Assembly (NCBI GenBank): GCA_022361255.1
Contig: JAKSBG010000262.1
Coordinates: 1-39,456, forward strand
DNA length: 39,456 nt
Direction: 5' to 3'
DNA from: Verrucomicrobiales bacterium
GTDB lineage: Bacteria > Verrucomicrobiota > Verrucomicrobiia > Verrucomicrobiales > DEV007
Shown here piece after piece: positions 6,352 through 14,941 of this stretch. The notes beneath the pieces were generated by a model. It was not told where the DNA came from and ran no database searches. It saw nothing but the letters and a program-made list of their open reading frames with translations. The first letter of the stretch is position 1; the number at the start of each line of letters is the position of its first letter. Both the position numbers and the translations under genes were made by a program.

Positions 6352-9300
6352 ATGGATGTACGATTTGCAGGGATCCTTCTTTCGCCAGCTTTCCTTCTTC
6401 CATCCGTATGTGCCGAAGTCGACTTCATCCGCGATGTGCAGCCGATTTTCGCCGAGAAATGCACGCTCTGTCACGGGCCGGATGACAAGAAAGGCGGACT
6501 GCGCCTCACCTCGATCGAATTTGCTTCTTCCAAACTCAAGTCTGGCTTTCGCGCTGTTGTTCCCGGAAACGCCGCGGCATCTCATCTGATCGAGCGCATT
6601 CATTCGGATGATCCCGACGAAGTCATGCCGCCGCCGGACAAAGGCGAGCCATTGACGGAGGAGGAAAAAGAAATCCTGCAACGGTGGATTACGCAGGGAG
6701 CCCATTGGCCAAAGCATTGGGCTTATCGCGAGCTGGCGAATTTCGACTCGTCTGTTCTCAGGCCGGGAGATTCGCCCGTCGATTACTTCGTTTCCCAACG
6801 CCTGGAGAAAGAAAGCATCAAACCGTCACCGCCTGCCGACGATATCACCCTGATTCGTCGGCTTTTCTACGATCTCATGGGATTGCCGCCGACGCCGGAA
6901 CAAATCTCCGATCATTTGCCGCGTTTTCGGAAAGACCGGAAAACCGCCGTCGACCGTCTCGTTTCCGACCTGCTCGCTTCCCCCCACTTCGGAGAGCGAT
7001 GGGGCCGGCACTGGCTCGACCATGCGCGCTACGCCGACTCTTACGGGTACGAGAAGGACAACAACCGGCCCAACGCGTGGCGGTATCGCGACTGGGTCAT
7101 CGACGCGATCAATCGCGACCTGCCCTTCGATCAGTTCACCATCGAGCAGTTCGCCGGCGACCTCCTCCCGGACGCCACCGAAGGCCAGTTGCTCGCCACC
7201 GCTTTCAATCGTCAGACCCTGACAAACACAGAAGGCGGAACCGATAAAGAACAATGGCGTGTCGCGGCCGTGATGGATCGGGTCGAGACCGCCGGCACCG
7301 TGTGGCTCGGATTGACCGTCGGTTGTGCCCGCTGCCACACTCACAAATACGACGAGATCACGCTCGATGAATACTACCAGCTCTTTGCCTACTTCAACAA
7401 TGGTGATGAAACGACCACGACCATGGACGGACCATCTGCCGATGTGGCCCGCTGGAAAGATGTCGTTTCCTCCCGCAAAGTGCAGTTGGAGAAAGCAAAG
7501 GCGGACCTTGCCAAAGCGGAGAGTGCTTTTGCCCCCAATCTGGCAGATCGCATCCGCTCAGCTAATCGGCGACTCGCCACGGCAACTGACAAACCAACAT
7601 TTGCTCCGCTTTCTATAAATAAAATTACCGGACCCAAAGGAGTCACTTTCCAAACCGACAAAAAAGCCAATACGGTTCTGGTTGGCGGAACCAATGTCGA
7701 TTCCGGCACCTACCGGATCGAGGGTGAAATTCCCGCAGGTGCCACCGTGACGGGTCTCAAGCTCGAGGTCCTTCCTGATCCGTCTCTTCCCGCTAATGGA
7801 CCTGGTCGCGTGAAGCACGGAAACTTTGTTCTCAATCAAATCCGGCTCACGGTCGGCGGAAAACGCCAAATTTTCGCCGACGCCGAAGCCTCGCACTGGC
7901 AGGAGAAAACCTGGAACGTCACCGGAGCGATCGACGAGAACACAAAAGGCAAAACGGAAGGCACCGGATGGGCGATCGGGCCCGAATACGGAAAAGCCAA
8001 TCACGCCATTTTCGGTCTCGCGTCCCCGGTCACGTCGGACAAAGAGAGTCCGTTCGTCATTGAACTGGTCCAGAACTACGGAACCCAACACATGATCGGT
8101 AAGTTCCGCATCTCCGCTCTGACGAGTCCCACCCGCCTCATCGTTCCTTCCGGAGTTCGTGAATTCCTGACAAAACAAGAAGCGGTAGCGGTAATCTCCG
8201 GGTCATCGGACTCGCTTCCGGAAGGCGGTGCCCAACGGGGCGGTGCCCAACAGGGTTCCGTCAACGAATCAACAGGGTCAAGCTCCTCACCCGACCCTGT
8301 TGCGTCGAGTATTCCCGCTGCGGTTAGCGACTTCTTTACCCGAACCGACCCCGGCATCGCGGCGCTTCGTGAGGGTGTTTCGAAACTGGAAGCCGGGCTT
8401 CCGAAGAAACCGACCATGGCGGTCCGCGTTCTCACAGAGCGCGTCAAGGATCCGCGAAAAACGCACGTCTTCCGTCGCGGCGAATTCAAAGAACCGATGC
8501 ACGAGGTGATTGCCGGAACTTTCGCCTCTCTGCCTGCCGTTGAGCATCGGGGAGAGACCGGCGACCGGCTTGATCTCGCCCGTTGGCTGGTCAGTGGGGA
8601 AAACCCGCTACCGCCCCGCGTTGTTGCGAACCGTATCTGGGCGCACCTTTTTGGCGAGGGCCTGGTCAGTACGGTCGAGGATTTTGGCGTGCGGGGGGGT
8701 CGCCCTTCCCACCCGGAGCTGCTCGACTGGCTTGCTTCGGAATTCATCCGCAACGGCTGGTCTCGCAAAAAGCTGATTCGCACCATCGTCACGAGCGAGG
8801 CATACCAGCGATCCTCTCATCACCGCCCCGATCTTTCTGATATTGACCCGAAGAACCGTCTTCTCGCCCGGCAGAACCGTTTTCGCGTCCAGGCCGAAAC
8901 GGTTCGCGATATTTCCCTCTCCGCCGCCGGATTGCTTTCGCAGAAAGTGGGTGGGCCGAGTGTTTTTCCGCCGATTCCCCCCGGAGTCACCGACGCGAAC
9001 TACAATTCCGCTTTCAAATGGAAAGTCAGTGAGGGCGAAGATCGATATCGCCGGGGACTCTACACCTTCTTTAAGCGGACAGCCCCGCATCCGAATTTGA
9101 TGACATTCGATTGTCCTGATTCGAATGTCACGAATGTACAGCGGAGTCGCTCGAACACTCCCATCGCGGCACTCATTACCCTGAATAACGAAACCTTCAC
9201 CGAAGCCGCTCAGGCTCTCGCCGGACGCGTTCTTCGCGAAGCTCCTGCTGACGATGCGGCCCGCCTCGAACGAGCCTTCCGCCTCTGCCTTTCCCGCGCC

Positions 9301-9495
9301 CCGGCGGATCAGGAGCGGGAACGCCTCGCGAGTTTGCTCGAGCAGGCGAGATCACACTATCGGATCCACAATGAAGATGCCGTTGACTTCGCCGGTGCGC
9401 ACCGCCCCGAAGGTATCCCACCCGAAGAAGCCGCGAGCTGGGCCGCAACGGTTCGGGTGATTTTGAATCTGGATGAGTTTATAACCCGCGGTTGA
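6352..9495 (+). CDS. Planctomycete-type cytochrome c / DUF1549 / DUF1553 protein (1)
   Basis: 1047 residues with an N-terminal signal sequence (MDVRFAGILLSPAFLLPSVCA). Domain order: PSCyt1-type cytochrome c with CTLCHG (about residues 37-42) and VMPPPDKG as a candidate distal Met; DUF1549 (PSCyt2) with LIRRLFYDLMGLPPTPEQI and HFGERWGRHWLDHARYADS; a second CARCHTHKYDEI motif near residue 325; a beta-rich lectin-like insert (about 425-600); then DUF1553 (PSD1) with ARWLVSGENPLPPRVVANR and a C-terminal VILNLDEFITRG. The family is periplasmic, its function is unproven, and it is nearly always paired with DUF1501, as here. Between insert and DUF1553, residues about 625-655 are low-complexity Gly/Gln/Ser sequence encoded by repeat array B. 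The gene is transcribed away from the leu leader. Confidence 0.9.
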   Translation: MDVRFAGILLSPAFLLPSVCAEVDFIRDVQPIFAEKCTLCHGPDDKKGGLRLTSIEFASSKLKSGFRAVVPGNAAASHLIERIHSDDPDEVMPPPDKGEPLTEEEKEILQRWITQGAHWPKHWAYRELANFDSSVLRPGDSPVDYFVSQRLEKESIKPSPPADDITLIRRLFYDLMGLPPTPEQISDHLPRFRKDRKTAVDRLVSDLLASPHFGERWGRHWLDHARYADSYGYEKDNNRPNAWRYRDWVIDAINRDLPFDQFTIEQFAGDLLPDATEGQLLATAFNRQTLTNTEGGTDKEQWRVAAVMDRVETAGTVWLGLTVGCARCHTHKYDEITLDEYYQLFAYFNNGDETTTTMDGPSADVARWKDVVSSRKVQLEKAKADLAKAESAFAPNLADRIRSANRRLATATDKPTFAPLSINKITGPKGVTFQTDKKANTVLVGGTNVDSGTYRIEGEIPAGATVTGLKLEVLPDPSLPANGPGRVKHGNFVLNQIRLTVGGKRQIFADAEASHWQEKTWNVTGAIDENTKGKTEGTGWAIGPEYGKANHAIFGLASPVTSDKESPFVIELVQNYGTQHMIGKFRISALTSPTRLIVPSGVREFLTKQEAVAVISGSSDSLPEGGAQRGGAQQGSVNESTGSSSSPDPVASSIPAAVSDFFTRTDPGIAALREGVSKLEAGLPKKPTMAVRVLTERVKDPRKTHVFRRGEFKEPMHEVIAGTFASLPAVEHRGETGDRLDLARWLVSGENPLPPRVVANRIWAHLFGEGLVSTVEDFGVRGGRPSHPELLDWLASEFIRNGWSRKKLIRTIVTSEAYQRSSHHRPDLSDIDPKNRLLARQNRFRVQAETVRDISLSAAGLLSQKVGGPSVFPPIPPGVTDANYNSAFKWKVSEGEDRYRRGLYTFFKRTAPHPNLMTFDCPDSNVTNVQRSRSNTPIAALITLNNETFTEAAQALAGRVLREAPADDAARLERAFRLCLSRAPADQERERLASLLEQARSHYRIHNEDAVDFAGAHRPEGIPPEEAASWAATVRVILNLDEFITRG
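8249..8301. repeat. 22-base-phased ACAGGGT array B, inside a coding region
   Basis: ACAGGGT lies at 8250-8256 and 8272-8278 and the inverse ACCCTGT at 8294-8300: exact 22-base steps. Upstream, GCGGTGCCCAAC(G/A)GGG is directly duplicated at a 17-base period (about 8225-8256). The whole stretch keeps the host reading frame and encodes QQG, STG and DPV at the three copies. Confidence 0.85.
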
Positions 9496-9509
9496 AACAA
9501 GCCTCTCCC

Positions 9510-10985
9510 ATGAATCAATCTATTCAATCCACACGCCGGGAATTTCTCGCCACCTCCGCATCGGGTCTCGGCGGCATCGCGCTCGGCTCAATGTTGAGTG
9601 ACGACGGTCTGCTCAATGCCAATACAGTGAGCGACCCCGATACCTTTCGAAATCTCCAAACACACGGCGAAGCCAAAGCAAAGGCCTGCATCTTTATCTT
9701 TATGGCGGGTGCTCCGTCTCAGCTCGACCTCTTCGACCCGAAGCCGAAACTGAATGAGTTGGACGGACAAAAACTTCCGAAGGCGCTGACGGAAAAAGCC
9801 CGCTTTGCCTTCATTCAGCCGGATTCCGCCACAGTGATGGGCTCCCCGCGAGAGTGGAAGAAGCACGGGGAAAGCGGGATGGAGTTTTCTGACCTGCTTC
9901 CGCACCTGGGAACGGTTGCAGACGACCTCATCCAGATTCGCTCGATGCACAGTGAGGAATTCAATCACCACCCCGGGCAACTGCTCATGCAATGCGGCGT
10001 GTCACGCTTCGGGATGCCGACGATGGGATCGTGGCTCAACTACGGACTCGGTTCCGCTTCGCGAAACCTTCCCGGCTATGTTGTGCTCACTGCGGGACGC
10101 GGCTCTTCGGGAGGTTCAACGCTTTGGCAGTCGGGGTTTCTCCCGTCGAAATACGCCGGCGTGCCGTTTCGTAATCAGGGGGATCCGGTCCTGAATCTGG
10201 GAAATCCGAAAGGCCTTCCGCCGGAATTGCAACGGGCCGGGCTGGACGCGCTCAGGGATCTCAATGACCGGAAATACAAAGAGATCCACGATCCGGAGAT
10301 CGCGAGCCGGATTGCCAATTACGAGCTTGCGAATCGAATGCAAACAGCCGCGCCGGAGTTGGTGGATTTGTCAGGGGAGCCGCAGCACATTCTCGATCTT
10401 TACGGGGTCGGTCGAAAGGAGCCGCAGGGAAATTTTCGCGGTTCGCTGCCCGGCCTGCAAACCTACGATACCTTTGCGAAGAACTGCCTCCTCGCCCGCC
10501 GTATGGTCGAGCGTGGTGTTCGTTTCATAAATATTGTCCACGCGAGCTGGGATCAGCATTCCAACCTCGACAAGGAGTTGCAATACAACGCGACCGCGGT
10601 GGATCAGCCTGTCGCCGCGTTGATCAAGGATTTGAAGCAACGCGGTATGCTCGACTCGACCATGGTCGTTTGGGGATCGGAATTTGGGCGAACGCCTCTC
10701 GGGGAAAACCGGCGCGGACGGTCCGGGGTAACCGGTCGTGACCATCACCCTTTTGCCTATTCCATGCTCATGGCGGGAGGTGGTTTGAAGGGAGGACTGA
10801 CCTATGGCGAAACAGACGAAATCGGATGGAATATTGCCGACAAGCCCGTGCATGCGAATGACCTTCACGCCACGATGCTGCATCAGTTCGGGCTCGATCA
10901 CCTCAAGCTGACCTACCGGTTCCAGGGCCGCGATTTCCGGCTGACTGATGTGGGTGGAAAGGTGATTGAGGACTGGATTGCGTAG
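9510..10985 (+). CDS. Tat-exported DUF1501 protein (1)
   Basis: 491 residues from the ATG at 9510. A TTG six codons earlier is possible, but the ATG places the Tat motif normally. The N-terminus STRREFLATSASGLGGIALG is a twin-arginine signal. The body shows DUF1501 landmarks: FIFMAGAPSQLDLFDPKP, DDLIQIRSMHSEEFNHHPGQLLMQCG, FGMPTMGSWLNYGLGS, RRMVERGVRFINIVHASWDQHSNLD, VVWGSEFGRTPLGENRRG, GRDHHPFAYSMLMAGGG and HANDLHATMLHQFGLDH. The fold is sulfatase/alkaline-phosphatase-like by family knowledge; no enzyme activity is established. It begins 14 bases after the DUF1549 stop, so the two form an operon and probably act together in the periplasm. Confidence 0.9.
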   Translation: MNQSIQSTRREFLATSASGLGGIALGSMLSDDGLLNANTVSDPDTFRNLQTHGEAKAKACIFIFMAGAPSQLDLFDPKPKLNELDGQKLPKALTEKARFAFIQPDSATVMGSPREWKKHGESGMEFSDLLPHLGTVADDLIQIRSMHSEEFNHHPGQLLMQCGVSRFGMPTMGSWLNYGLGSASRNLPGYVVLTAGRGSSGGSTLWQSGFLPSKYAGVPFRNQGDPVLNLGNPKGLPPELQRAGLDALRDLNDRKYKEIHDPEIASRIANYELANRMQTAAPELVDLSGEPQHILDLYGVGRKEPQGNFRGSLPGLQTYDTFAKNCLLARRMVERGVRFINIVHASWDQHSNLDKELQYNATAVDQPVAALIKDLKQRGMLDSTMVVWGSEFGRTPLGENRRGRSGVTGRDHHPFAYSMLMAGGGLKGGLTYGETDEIGWNIADKPVHANDLHATMLHQFGLDHLKLTYRFQGRDFRLTDVGGKVIEDWIA

Positions 10986-11292
10986 ACTGTCGCAGGCGTT
11001 CTACCTCCTTTTCATTATCCTCCTCTTTTTCCCTGTCTCACAGAACGGCGATCTTCAGGCCGCCAATTTCAGCTCTGGGCTCGGCCACCTGGAGATCGGC
11101 GCTACAATGTGGTCGCTGAACGGAAGTTCGCGGGCAAACGAACAAACCGGTTACTCGCCCGGGGAACGCAACTCAGTCAACAGCACCCGTTCCGCGATTT
11201 TCACCTTCCCTACCAGATCGCGTATCGAAACAGTCAGCGAGGTCTCTTCACCCGCCCAATCAATCTCGATCTCGCCGAAGTTCTCTTTGTGA
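10966..11292 (+). other. Possible remnant ORF with a strong signal peptide
   Basis: An ORF starting inside the end of the DUF1501 gene encodes a very good Sec signal (LRRLSQAFYLLFIILLF, then FPVSQNGDLQA) and about 35 more residues (NFSSGLGHLEIGATMWSLNG). It then runs antisense into the 3' end of the PhoD gene, where the sequence becomes a shadow. No family is recognised. It may be the decayed start of a lost gene, or chance. The 165 bases between the flanking genes (10986-11150) otherwise hold nothing I recognise. Confidence 0.2.
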
Positions 11293-12164
11293 TAGGTCGT
11301 TTCTGAAACCCGAAACCGATTTTCCGTCGGCGTTCCTCTCGGGTGAATCTGATTCAGGCTGCTCGAAGTGAAATCATAAAGAGGATAGGGCGCGTTTTCT
11401 GTCACCCTCGAAAATTCGGACCAGTGGCGATCGCCGCTGAGAAGGATGACGCCTTCCGCCTTAGTCTCTGCGATTAAATCGAAGAGGCGCTGCCGCTCGT
11501 TAGGGAGATTCGACCACGTTTCCTGTCCTGCCGCCTCCGGCACGATTTGAATCCCCGATCCGATGAGCCGGATTTCGGCCGGTTTTCTGAGTTCTTTCTC
11601 CAACCACAGCCATTGCTTTTCTCCCAGCATTGAGATTGATGCGTCCTCAGTCGGATAATATTTTCCACCGGTTCGGCGTTCACCTGTCTTCAAGGGGCCG
11701 CGAAAGTATCGGGTATCGAGAAGAATGACCTGAACCCGTTTGCCGACCGGTCCGAAGATTTTGGAATCATAGACACCTTCTCTATCCGGATTGTCCGGCC
11801 TGTCCCAGAATTCCCGGAATACTTCCTGAGCCTCCGCCCGCATCGGGTATTCCGCTCCGGCATCGTTGCGACCGTAGTCATGGTCGTCCCAGACTGCCAT
11901 GATCTGGCTGACCTCTCGAAGTTTTTGAAAAGCGGGGACATTCCCAAGTTTTGCATATTTCTTCCGCATCTCGTTCATGTCATCTGTGTCGGCGTAGACG
12001 TTGTCGCCGAGGAAAAGAAACAGCTCCGGTTTCCGGGAAAGGACTGTCTCCAGAATCGGGATCGGGTTCTCCTGTTTGATGCAAGAGCCGAAGAGGATCC
12101 GCGTGAGAGGTTCTTCTGCTGCGACGCTTTGGCTGAGCAGCAGGAGGATGATGAGGAATCGCAT
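11151..12164 (-). CDS. Exported PhoD-like metallophosphatase (1)
   Basis: 337 residues with a short signal peptide (MRFLIILLLLSQSVAAEE). PhoD-type metallophosphoesterase motifs: ILFGSCIKQENP, LFLFLGDNVYADTDD, IMAVWDDHDYGRNDAG, VQVILLDTRYFRGPL, LIGSGIQIVPE, GVILLSGDRHWSEFSR and YDFTSSSLNQIH. These supply the Asp, Asn and His ligands of the Fe/Ca or two-metal site of the family. It lacks the N-terminal Ig-like PhoD_N domain present in the second copy (20524). Substrates may be phosphodiesters or phosphomonoesters; it could serve phosphate scavenging, though no Pho-box was identified. It is a monocistronic gene converging on the DUF1501 operon. Confidence 0.88.
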   Translation of the reverse strand: MRFLIILLLLSQSVAAEEPLTRILFGSCIKQENPIPILETVLSRKPELFLFLGDNVYADTDDMNEMRKKYAKLGNVPAFQKLREVSQIMAVWDDHDYGRNDAGAEYPMRAEAQEVFREFWDRPDNPDREGVYDSKIFGPVGKRVQVILLDTRYFRGPLKTGERRTGGKYYPTEDASISMLGEKQWLWLEKELRKPAEIRLIGSGIQIVPEAAGQETWSNLPNERQRLFDLIAETKAEGVILLSGDRHWSEFSRVTENAPYPLYDFTSSSLNQIHPRGTPTENRFRVSETTYHKENFGEIEIDWAGEETSLTVSIRDLVGKVKIAERVLLTELRSPGE

Positions 12165-12283
12165 GTGGGGAGCCTACATGAATTCTGTCTCGACCCTGAA
12201 GAGAAATTCAACGAAACCTATCTTTCGCAGCCGCCCGTCCTCGCGCAGCCGCTGTCGCATGGGTTCCGGCAAAGACTGAATTT

Positions 12284-13300
12284 TCACCCCTCCACCAAAA
12301 CCGGATCCAGAAGCAAAGTCGCCCTCCGATCGCGCGACGGATCTTCGATCCTCGATAGCAGCATCTGAAAGGCGAGTCTGCCCCGCGCTTCCGTTCCCAG
12401 GTCGATGGTGACGGGGCGGGGAAAAAGGCCTTCCAGATACGCCGCCTCGTTGTCACAGGAAACGAAGGCAAAATCTTTCCCCGGTGTCGCACCCAGCTTT
12501 CGGCATGCGAAGTGCGCTTGAGCGGTCATGTAGTCAGAGGGAAGAAACAGCGCGGTGGGTCGGTCCCGCTTCGGGCGGGAAAGGACTTTGCCGACGGCGT
12601 TTTCCATCCGCTGTCGGCCGTCCTGGATTTCCAGCTCGCGCTTCGTCGGAGAAAGCGACTGTACCTTCATACCGAGCTTTTTCGCGGCAGCGACGAAGGA
12701 ATCGATTCGGACGCGGTAGGAGGGATTGTCAGGCTCCACTCCGATGGCAGCGACTCGCTGGTGACCTTGTGCCTGCAGATATCGCGCTGCGATTTCTCCC
12801 ACCTTTTCGTTGCCCGGCAGAACCGAGTCCTCATGCCCGTCGCCGTGAGTGGTCAGCCAGAGCGAAGGGATTTCCTCTGCGGTCCGGGTGAGATGGCTGC
12901 GTGAGCGCAATCCCTGAAGAAGCAGGCCGTCAAGATTGCGGGGATGGATCCAGTCGGGAACCGAATCATACCCATCCAAAGAGAGGAGAGAGACAACGAA
13001 ATCCTTTTCCATCGCAGCCCGGCGCGCTCCTTCATAGACTGATGCAACAAAGGAACTGTGCTCGGCAAAGGCGCGATCGAAAGTCAGAAAGGCGATGTGG
13101 CGTTGCAGGCGTTTTGTATTCGGATTGCGACCTGGGCGCTGACTGGAAGGGGGTGCGAGGTATTGCAGCTCTGCCATTGCATCGCGAACGGCAGCTTCGG
13201 CCTGTGCGCTGACCCCGGGGCGCCCGTTCACAATCCGGGATACGGTTGCGTGAGATACTCCGGCACGCTCTGCCACATCTGTCATCGTCGGGTTTTTCAT
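12284..13300 (-). CDS. LacI-family transcriptional regulator
   Basis: 338 residues from the ATG at 13300. An upstream ATG would add nine residues, but MKNPTMTDVAERAGVSHATVSR is the normal LacI start. The N-terminal helix-turn-helix is followed by the hinge region (PPSSQRPGRNPNTKRLQRHIAFLTFD), then a periplasmic-binding-protein-like ligand domain with the usual GLLLQGLRSRS, QGHQRVAAIGVEPDNPSYRVR, TALFLPSDYMTAQ and FAFVSCDNEA. It is divergent from the PHP-oxidoreductase-transporter genes, with 108 bases between starts, and is the likely local repressor or activator of that locus, responding to a sugar-like ligand. The ligand is unknown. The C-terminus (SRDRRATLLLDPVLVEG) is complete. Confidence 0.9.
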   Translation of the reverse strand: MKNPTMTDVAERAGVSHATVSRIVNGRPGVSAQAEAAVRDAMAELQYLAPPSSQRPGRNPNTKRLQRHIAFLTFDRAFAEHSSFVASVYEGARRAAMEKDFVVSLLSLDGYDSVPDWIHPRNLDGLLLQGLRSRSHLTRTAEEIPSLWLTTHGDGHEDSVLPGNEKVGEIAARYLQAQGHQRVAAIGVEPDNPSYRVRIDSFVAAAKKLGMKVQSLSPTKRELEIQDGRQRMENAVGKVLSRPKRDRPTALFLPSDYMTAQAHFACRKLGATPGKDFAFVSCDNEAAYLEGLFPRPVTIDLGTEARGRLAFQMLLSRIEDPSRDRRATLLLDPVLVEG

Positions 13301-13339
13301 GGACGCGGGACACTTTGCCATCGTCAATATGCAGAATCA

Positions 13340-13361
13340 AATTGTAAAATAATTGTATAAT
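13340..13361. promoter_or_regulatory. AT-rich control region between lacI-type gene and PHP gene
   Basis: Plus strand 13356-13361 is a perfect TATAAT, which could serve the PHP gene starting at 13409, but no good -35 box stands 16-18 bases upstream. AATTGTA is directly repeated at 13340-13346 and 13351-13357, eleven bases apart, i.e. about one helical turn. No palindrome with the central CG typical of LacI operators is evident. Confidence 0.35.
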
Positions 13362-13408
13362 AGGCTTGTGGTTTACGGCGTGCGGTGGTAGATGGTCTTC
13401 CGCGATTT

Positions 13409-14941
13409 ATGCTCACTTCTTTTCAGAACTTCCGCCCACTCTATGGCGATATGCACAATCACTGCGGGATTTCCTACGGGCATGGCTCTCTTGACGACGC
13501 CTTGTCCAACGCGGAGGAGCAGCTCGATTTCGTATCGATCACGGGGCACGCACACTGGCCTGACATGCCGGAGGCGGATGAGCGCATCCAGTACATCATC
13601 GATTTTCACGAGATGGGTTTTGCCCGGCTTCGGGATGTTTGGGAGAAAATGATGGAGACCCTGCGGGAAAGGAACCGGGAAGGGGAGTTTGTCATATTCC
13701 CTGGCTTCGAAGTTCATTCCTGTGCGTCGGGCGACCGGAACATGTTATACAAAGATCTGGACGGGGAAATTCTCCACCCGGATTCCATCGAAGATCTGCA
13801 TGATCAATTGCAGCAACTCCGCGACGCGGGAAAAGACAGCATCGCGCAGCCGCACCACGTTGGATATCGCAAGGGCACGCGTGGTATCGATTGGGATTCC
13901 TTTGATTCGCGCTTTGCGCCTTTTGTGGAAATGCTATCCATGCACGGGTGTTCGGAGAGCAGTGAAAACACGCGCCCGTTTCTTCACTCGATGGGGCCTT
14001 CGGACTGGGAGAGCACGATCGCCTGCGGATTGGAACGCGGGCATGTCTTTGGGTTTTCCGGGGGAACCGACCATCACAGCGGCCATCCCGGGAGTTACGG
14101 GCACGGGCGAACCCTTCTGTGGGCGAAGGACGGAACGCGGGATGCGATCTGGGACGCTCTCTACGCGAGGCGATTGGTGGCTTTGACAGGCGATCGGATG
14201 GAGCTTCAGTTTTCGGTGAATGGCGCGCCTCTTGGGTCGGTGATCCCGGCTTCGAAAACCCGGGAAATTTCCGTCGATGTTCGCGCCGGGGGTGCCATTG
14301 ATTCGCTGGATATCATCCGGAACGGCAAACTTTGGAAACGGGTTTCCCCGACGGATATTGAACCGGTTGGCGAAGATGGTGAAATCATTCGGACGAAGCT
14401 TCACCTGGAACTCGGATGGGGCGCGAAGCACAAAACGGCGGATTGGGAGGTCGAGTTCGGAATCGAAGAGGGAACTATCCATTCTATTGAGTCCCGGTTT
14501 CGTGGCTTGGAGGTGGTGTCCCCGTCAGAACGCGACGCAGAGGAAGGAGAGAGTTTTTACACTTCGAAAGTTCTCGGGCAAAAGGACTGCTCTGTTTCTT
14601 TCCAAACCCGGTCCAGCGGCAATCCCACGAATTCCACTCCCACTACTCAGGGGATGTGCATTGAGGTGGAGATGCCGCGGCACGCAACGGTTTTTGCGGT
14701 TGTGAACGGGGTTCGTGCCGAACACACTCTCGAGGATTTGATTGCCGGAGCCAGGAGCGGATTCCTCGATCACACAGACGCTCCCTCCTGGCGTTTCCAT
14801 CGTGCGCCTCTTCCTCACGAATGGAAATGGAGCGTCTCCTTTGTCGACGACGAACCGATGGATGACGGGTTCTACTACGCCCGCGTTCGCCAGCTGAACG
14901 ATCAATGGGCCTGGGCCTCACCGGTATTTATTAGAAAATGA
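13409..14941 (+). CDS. PHP-domain metallohydrolase (CehA/DUF3604-like)
   Basis: 510 residues from ATG 13409 (MLTSFQNFRPLYGDMHNH); a GTG eight codons earlier is in frame but less likely. PHP metal-binding motifs: YGDMHNHCGISYGHG, FVSITGHAHWPDM, FVIFPGFEVHS, IAQPHHVGYRKGT and FGFSGGTDHHSGHPGSYGHG. The C-terminal 220 residues are beta-rich and probably form a sandwich domain. No signal peptide is visible, so it is probably cytoplasmic. The trinuclear metal site suggests hydrolysis of a phosphoester or similar bond, but no substrate is established for close relatives. It overlaps the downstream oxidoreductase gene by four bases (ATGA), which strongly suggests that the two act in one pathway under the divergent LacI regulator. 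Confidence 0.82.
   Translation: MLTSFQNFRPLYGDMHNHCGISYGHGSLDDALSNAEEQLDFVSITGHAHWPDMPEADERIQYIIDFHEMGFARLRDVWEKMMETLRERNREGEFVIFPGFEVHSCASGDRNMLYKDLDGEILHPDSIEDLHDQLQQLRDAGKDSIAQPHHVGYRKGTRGIDWDSFDSRFAPFVEMLSMHGCSESSENTRPFLHSMGPSDWESTIACGLERGHVFGFSGGTDHHSGHPGSYGHGRTLLWAKDGTRDAIWDALYARRLVALTGDRMELQFSVNGAPLGSVIPASKTREISVDVRAGGAIDSLDIIRNGKLWKRVSPTDIEPVGEDGEIIRTKLHLELGWGAKHKTADWEVEFGIEEGTIHSIESRFRGLEVVSPSERDAEEGESFYTSKVLGQKDCSVSFQTRSSGNPTNSTPTTQGMCIEVEMPRHATVFAVVNGVRAEHTLEDLIAGARSGFLDHTDAPSWRFHRAPLPHEWKWSVSFVDDEPMDDGFYYARVRQLNDQWAWASPVFIRK

Noticed and set aside
6142-6798. 218-codon minus-strand ORF upstream of the leu leader
   Set aside because: It runs antisense through the start of the cytochrome/DUF1549 gene and has no domain features; the short leader ORF alone explains the strand.
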